A DNA stretch of 64,000 bases from Terrimicrobiaceae bacterium (GTDB lineage: Bacteria > Verrucomicrobiota > Verrucomicrobiia > Chthoniobacterales > Terrimicrobiaceae). The DNA is taken from assembly GCA_018402345.1 (NCBI GenBank), contig JAGYIV010000010.1, forward strand, positions 434,001 to 498,000. The letters are read 5' to 3'. Shown here in pieces: positions 60,400-64,000 of the stretch. The notes beneath the pieces were generated by a model that saw only the letters and a program-made list of their open reading frames with translations, was not told the DNA's origin and ran no database searches. The position numbers and the translations under genes were made by a program. Position 1 is the first letter of the stretch. Each line of letters begins with the position of its first letter.

Positions 60400-61503
60400 A
60401 TGATCCTCGCCCCCGAAACCCACCCGCCCCGCATCACAGCGGTCCCGCTGCAACCTTGGAGCGAGGACATCCGGCCGGGCATTTCCATGGGCGTGTGGGG
60501 AACCCACTTCGGCCGCACGCAAACCTGGTGGGAACCCGGCAAAGCCTGGTTGGCGTATCTGGGCCGCTGCCAGGCCCTGCTCCAATGGGGCCAATCCGCT
60601 CCAGTGGATTTCTCCGCCGAGGGATTGCCGGTGCGCGGAATCCATCGAACCGACGGCAGCGCGCATGTCTTCTTTGTCGCCCACGCGGGTTCGGGCGGAA
60701 ATGCGACCTGCCGGTTCACGGTGGAGGGCATGCAACCCGAGCTTTGGGATCCGGTGACGGGAACCATGCGGGAGCTTTCGGATTTCCGGTTCGAAAACGG
60801 CAAGACCATCGTGACGCTGAAATTCGCCCCGGCGCAAAGCTGGTTTGTGGTGTTCCGCAAAAAGGTCGCGCAGCCGCAGGAGCTGAACCCCAATTTCCCC
60901 GAACTCCAACTTGTGGACGAACTCACCGGCCCGTGGAATGTGCGCTTCGACCCGAAATGGGGCGGACCGGAGGAGGTGAAGTTCGACGAACTCGAGGACT
61001 GGACCAAGCGCCCCGAGGCCGGCATCCGCTACTACTCCGGCACGGCCACCTACCGGAAGGTCTTCGGTCTGCCGGAATCTGAAATTTCAAATTTGAAATC
61101 TCGAATTTTCCTGAGCCTTGGCACCGTGAACCACATCGCCCGCGTGCGCCTGAACGGCCGCGACCTCGGGGTTGTCTGGTGCGCGCCGTGGGGTGTGGAG
61201 ATTCCGGCAGGCCTTCTGAAACCCACCGGCAACGAACTCGAAATCGAGGTCGCCAATGTCTGGGCCAACCGCCTCATCGGCGACGAGCAGGAGCCACCGG
61301 ATTGCGACTGGCTGCCCGGACACCACTTCGCCGATCAGGGCGGGTATTTGAAGCGGTTCCCGGATTGGTTCGTGAAAAAGGAACCACGCCCCTCCAAGGG
61401 CCGTTACTGTTTTGTGACTTGGAATTATTTCACCAAAGACTCGCCGCTCATCTCCTCCGGCCTCCTCGGTCCGGTGACACTCATGAGTCAAAAGGTGAAA
61501 TGA
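60400..61503 (+). CDS. C-terminal remnant of a GH106-like glycoside hydrolase
   Basis: A 367-residue frame that corresponds to the last part of alpha-L-rhamnosidase-like proteins of family GH106. HFGRTQTWWEPGKAWLAYLGRCQALLQWG is the end of the barrel. Then follow beta domains ending with RYYSGTATYRKVF, ARVRLNGRDLGVVWCAPW, ANVWANRLIGDEQEPPDC and GRYCFVTWNYFTKDSPL plus SGLLGPVTL, the standard closing segments. The catalytic N-terminal half (some 500 residues in full proteins) is absent, and there is no signal peptide. The gene begins 25 bp after the LamG pseudogene, so the missing part was probably lost in the rearrangement that made the duplicate. A retained function as a lectin-like protein cannot be excluded. 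Confidence 0.7.
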   Translation: MILAPETHPPRITAVPLQPWSEDIRPGISMGVWGTHFGRTQTWWEPGKAWLAYLGRCQALLQWGQSAPVDFSAEGLPVRGIHRTDGSAHVFFVAHAGSGGNATCRFTVEGMQPELWDPVTGTMRELSDFRFENGKTIVTLKFAPAQSWFVVFRKKVAQPQELNPNFPELQLVDELTGPWNVRFDPKWGGPEEVKFDELEDWTKRPEAGIRYYSGTATYRKVFGLPESEISNLKSRIFLSLGTVNHIARVRLNGRDLGVVWCAPWGVEIPAGLLKPTGNELEIEVANVWANRLIGDEQEPPDCDWLPGHHFADQGGYLKRFPDWFVKKEPRPSKGRYCFVTWNYFTKDSPLISSGLLGPVTLMSQKVK

Positions 61504-61614
61504 AATTGGACGTTCAAGCCGAAAGAGGAGGGTAGCCGTCCCAAGCGTGAATGATATCCAACCTCGCCCCCTTTCTCCTTCCCTCAGCAACCTTCCGCCA
61601 ATACGGTCCTGCCC

Positions 61615-62589
61615 ATGTCCGGCCTTCACCAACCGCACGACAAAATCGTCAAGGCCACATTCTCCGACATCCCCACCGCCTGCGCCTTTCTGCAGGCCGA
61701 ACTCCCGCCCGAACTCGTTTCGCAGATCGATTGGTCCACGCTCCGCTTGGAAAGCGGGAGCCAGATCGATGCCGGATTTTCCGCCTCCAGCAGCGACCTG
61801 CTCTACACCGCGCGCCTCGGTGGCGAACCCGCCTACCTGTATGTCCTCTTCGAGCACCAAAGCAGCGAAGACCCGCTGATCGCCCTGCGCCTGCTCTCTT
61901 ACATGGTCGGCATCTGGAAAACCCATGCCCGCAAGTCCCCAACCGGAACCCGCCTGCCACCGATCCTTCCGCTTGTCCTCGCGCAAGACAACAAGCCGTG
62001 GAAAACCTCCACACGATTCGCCGACCTCATTCAAGCCCCTGCGGACCTCGCCGCAGCCATCCAAAAACACACGCCCGACTTCGAGTTCCGGCTCGTGGAG
62101 TTGTTTTCAATGCCCTACGAGAAAATCCTCGGCACGCCGATGGGCATCCTGACGCTGAGGGCGTTGAAAGCTGAAAAGATCAGCGATTTGCTCGACGATG
62201 CTGTGTGGGACGAGATGCTGATGGTGCAACTCACGCCCGAGGCCTTCGAGCAATTGCTGCGCTACATCCTTGACCGAGACATTGACAAGCCCGCCTTTCG
62301 CCAGAAAGTAAAAGCAATCACAAATCCCAAACTGAACCAAAACGCCATGTCACTTGCCGAACAACTCCGAGAAGAAGGTCGAGAAGAAGGCCGGGAAGAA
62401 GGCCGGGAAGAAGGGGTGATCGTTTCAAAACAACAAGACATCGTGGAAGCGCTGGGAATCCGATTCGGATCAGTTCCCGAAGGACTCCGCGAAGAAGTCG
62501 AAGCAATCAACGATCCGGCAAAACTCACAGGTCTCTTGCGCGCGGCGATCCGATGCGCGGACATCGAAGCCTTTGCCCGCGAACTGTAA
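61615..62589 (+). CDS. Rpn-family recombination-promoting nuclease/putative transposase
   Basis: A 324-residue protein of the PD-(D/E)XK group called Rpn or transposase_31. The N-terminus reads PHDKIVKATFSDIPTACAFLQ. The nuclease core is SSDLLYTARL (D61) followed by YLYVLFEHQSSED with E80 and Q82. FAREL closes the protein after a conserved helical tail. Near residue 255 a short perfect repeat encodes REEGREEGREEG, a common variable element in the family. Such proteins occur in many copies in mobile gene pools and cut DNA in vitro; here it sits between the GH106 remnant and the fucosidase gene and marks a rearranged area. Confidence 0.85.
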   Translation: MSGLHQPHDKIVKATFSDIPTACAFLQAELPPELVSQIDWSTLRLESGSQIDAGFSASSSDLLYTARLGGEPAYLYVLFEHQSSEDPLIALRLLSYMVGIWKTHARKSPTGTRLPPILPLVLAQDNKPWKTSTRFADLIQAPADLAAAIQKHTPDFEFRLVELFSMPYEKILGTPMGILTLRALKAEKISDLLDDAVWDEMLMVQLTPEAFEQLLRYILDRDIDKPAFRQKVKAITNPKLNQNAMSLAEQLREEGREEGREEGREEGVIVSKQQDIVEALGIRFGSVPEGLREEVEAINDPAKLTGLLRAAIRCADIEAFAREL

Positions 62590-62645
62590 AAAGTCCGCGC
62601 CCGAAATCCTCCCTCCGAGAGGCACCGCCCCCGTCGCCACGCACC

Positions 62646-62673
62646 GTAGGACAGGCGTCCCGCCTGTCATCGA
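62646..62673. repeat. 28-bp palindromic repeat, copy 2
   Basis: This is the exact reverse-complement copy of the repeat at 41396-41423. Here it is intergenic, 57 bp after the rpn-like gene and 92 bp before regulatory site 4. Confidence 0.85.
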
Positions 62674-62764
62674 AAAACCCCGGCGGCCTCTGGCCGGATT
62701 TTTCCCATCGCCCCGCGAGGCTGGTGGCGTTGCGGCCGGCAGAGCCACATTTCCCCCCTGAACA

Positions 62765-62788
62765 GGTGTGATACATTTGTCCCACATG
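62765..62788. promoter_or_regulatory. Palindromic operator candidate, site 4 (upstream of the fucosidase)
   Basis: GGTGTGATACATTTGTCCCA is followed by CATG. It shares 23 consecutive bases with site 3 (62774-62796 against 55940-55962). The fucosidase start is 121 bp downstream. Confidence 0.6.
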
Positions 62789-62908
62789 CGAATCCGAGGG
62801 CGCGGTGATAGTTATCATTTTTGAATGCTCGTGAAATCGCGGGTATCCCCGCGATGCAGCAGTGCAGCCCCCGGCCCACATCGTGACGAAGCCGCCCTCC
62901 GACAAGCC

Positions 62909-64000
62909 ATGAGAAAAATCCTCGCATCCCTGCTGCTCAGCGGACTCGCCTTTGCCGAGGCGGTGCCGAGAGCCGACAACCCCGAGCAGGCCTATGCCGA
63001 CTCGTTCAAGAAACGGTTTGCCGCCGACCTGCGCCACCCGCCGGAGTCCGAGGCGCGGCTGAACAAATGGTTCCGCGATGACAAATTCGGCGTCTTCATT
63101 CACTTCGGCGCGTATTCCCCTCTGGCCGGCCAATACAAGGGAAACCCCATGGGCGGGCCCTACGCCGAGTGGGCAATGATGGCCTTTCGGATTCCGCTCA
63201 AGGAATACCGCGAGGAGGTCGTTTCCAAATTCAACCCGCAGGAGTTCGATGCCGACGAGTGGGCGCGGGTTTTCAAGGAAACCGGCATGAAGTATGTCGT
63301 GATCACCTCGAAGCACCACGATGGCTTCGCGCTCTTCAAGTCGGGCGTCACGGATTACAATATTGTCGATGGCACGCCCTTCCAGCGCGACATCATCAAG
63401 GAACTCGAGCAGGCCTGCCACCGCCACGGGCTGAAATTCGGCGTCTACTACTCGCAGGCCTTCGATTGGAGCGAGCCGGGCGCGCCGTTTCCCGAACAGG
63501 AAGCCATCCGGCAAATCCACCCCGACCTTCCCGCCGACTTCGAGGCGAACGACAAAACCATGGCCGAATACCTCGCCAAAAAATCGTATCCGCAGCTCGA
63601 GGAGTTGATGAAAAACTACAAGATCGACCTGCTTTGGTTCGACACCCCGGCATCGATGAAGCCCGAGCAAGGCAGGCGGTTTCTGGAAATCGTCCGCAGA
63701 AACAACCCCGACTGCGTCGTCAACTCACGCCTCCTCTACTGGCCGAAGGAGGAATGGAAGCCTGAGCAACTCGAGTTTTTCGACTATGTCTCGCTCGAGG
63801 ATAAGGAGGTGCCACCCCACAAACTCTCCCTCACCACCGAGTCGCCCGACAGCGTGAGCACCTCGTATGGCTACAAGGTCCACGGCCCGGTGCGCTACCA
63901 CACGCTCCAGGAAATCATCCACCGCTTTGTCCACACCGTGTGCGGCGGCGGAAATTACCTCCTGAATTTCGGCCCGATGGGCAACGGCCAGGTCGATCCC
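62909..64000 (+). CDS. Alpha-L-fucosidase (GH29), secreted, partial
   Basis: The first 364 residues of a GH29 fucosidase that runs off the right edge. A signal peptide is present (LASLLLSGLAFAEA). The barrel shows KFGVFIHFGAYSPLAGQY, VITSKHHDGFALF (sugar-binding HH), FGVYYSQAFDW and IDLLWFDTP with the nucleophile D245. NYLLNFGPMGNGQ near the window end is also typical. It should release terminal alpha-L-fucose. With two sulfatases and an alpha-galactosidase nearby, the target may be a sulfated fucose- and galactose-containing polysaccharide such as a fucoidan-like or mucin-like glycan. The start at 62909 follows the shared regulatory site by 121 bp. Confidence 0.93.
   Translation, partial: MRKILASLLLSGLAFAEAVPRADNPEQAYADSFKKRFAADLRHPPESEARLNKWFRDDKFGVFIHFGAYSPLAGQYKGNPMGGPYAEWAMMAFRIPLKEYREEVVSKFNPQEFDADEWARVFKETGMKYVVITSKHHDGFALFKSGVTDYNIVDGTPFQRDIIKELEQACHRHGLKFGVYYSQAFDWSEPGAPFPEQEAIRQIHPDLPADFEANDKTMAEYLAKKSYPQLEELMKNYKIDLLWFDTPASMKPEQGRRFLEIVRRNNPDCVVNSRLLYWPKEEWKPEQLEFFDYVSLEDKEVPPHKLSLTTESPDSVSTSYGYKVHGPVRYHTLQEIIHRFVHTVCGGGNYLLNFGPMGNGQVDP

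Noticed and set aside
62374-62415. Short tandem repeat in the rpn-like gene as a phase-variation switch
   Set aside because: The unit (four codons, REEG) is a multiple of three, so changes in copy number would not shift the frame; it is a common family feature.

Overview
The window looks like a chromosome segment from a GC-rich, Gram-negative, diderm bacterium of the Verrucomicrobiota. The grounds are the LPS-export genes, the PEP-CTERM protein with autotransporter-associated beta-strand repeats, a protein resembling Verru_Chthon cassette protein A, HPr kinase together with Lpt genes, and a large set of sulfatases and glycosidases. The phylum is an inference from gene content; no rRNA gene is present.

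Positions 1-26 kb are dense, conserved chromosome. A leftward operon encodes an acyl carrier protein, a condensation-type acyltransferase and an AMP-binding ligase. Next come a lone nuoD, a ptsN-like IIA gene and argS. A long leftward cluster (17.7 to 5.9 kb) joins lipid A/KDO and LPS export (lptF/G, kdsA, lptC, lptA, lptB) to the PTS regulatory trio hprK-ptsH-ptsI and a large AsmA/YdbH-like envelope protein. A rightward PqiA-PqiA-MCE operon encodes an intermembrane lipid transport system with six MCE domains. Housekeeping genes follow: an IscU-like scaffold, a rhodanese-like protein, DciA, ferredoxin, HemQ, a membrane metalloprotease, S20 and a tRNA with anticodon CAU.

At 26.2 kb a 3' fragment of a tRNA-Phe gene sits next to a tyrosine integrase. 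From there on the content is accessory: a RAYT transposon that has cut off an esterase gene, an orphan Verru_Chthon-like protein, a 1705-residue beta-strand-repeat PEP-CTERM protein, and an IS110-family transposase gene broken by three short insertions.

From 40.5 to 64 kb lies a polysaccharide-degradation region. A leftward operon encodes two type I sulfatases, a GH36 alpha-galactosidase, a GHL15-like hydrolase, an esterase and a truncated hydrolase. On the other strand are a LamG protein, its decayed tandem copy, a GH106-like remnant and a GH29 alpha-L-fucosidase. Between them are a hipBA-like pair with a frameshifted hipA and a two-component system. The histidine kinase carries as its periplasmic sensor a GH36-like module homologous to the enzyme encoded 6 kb away, but both catalytic aspartates are replaced. 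A 24-bp pseudo-palindrome built on GTGATGCATTTGCATCAC lies upstream of the autotransporter-like gene, the sulfatase operon, the kinase/LamG divergent promoter and the fucosidase gene. I read this as a candidate regulon in which a dead glycosidase senses a sugar and a LuxR-type regulator acts on the shared sites. The sensor architecture and the sites are seen in the sequence; the regulatory link is inference.
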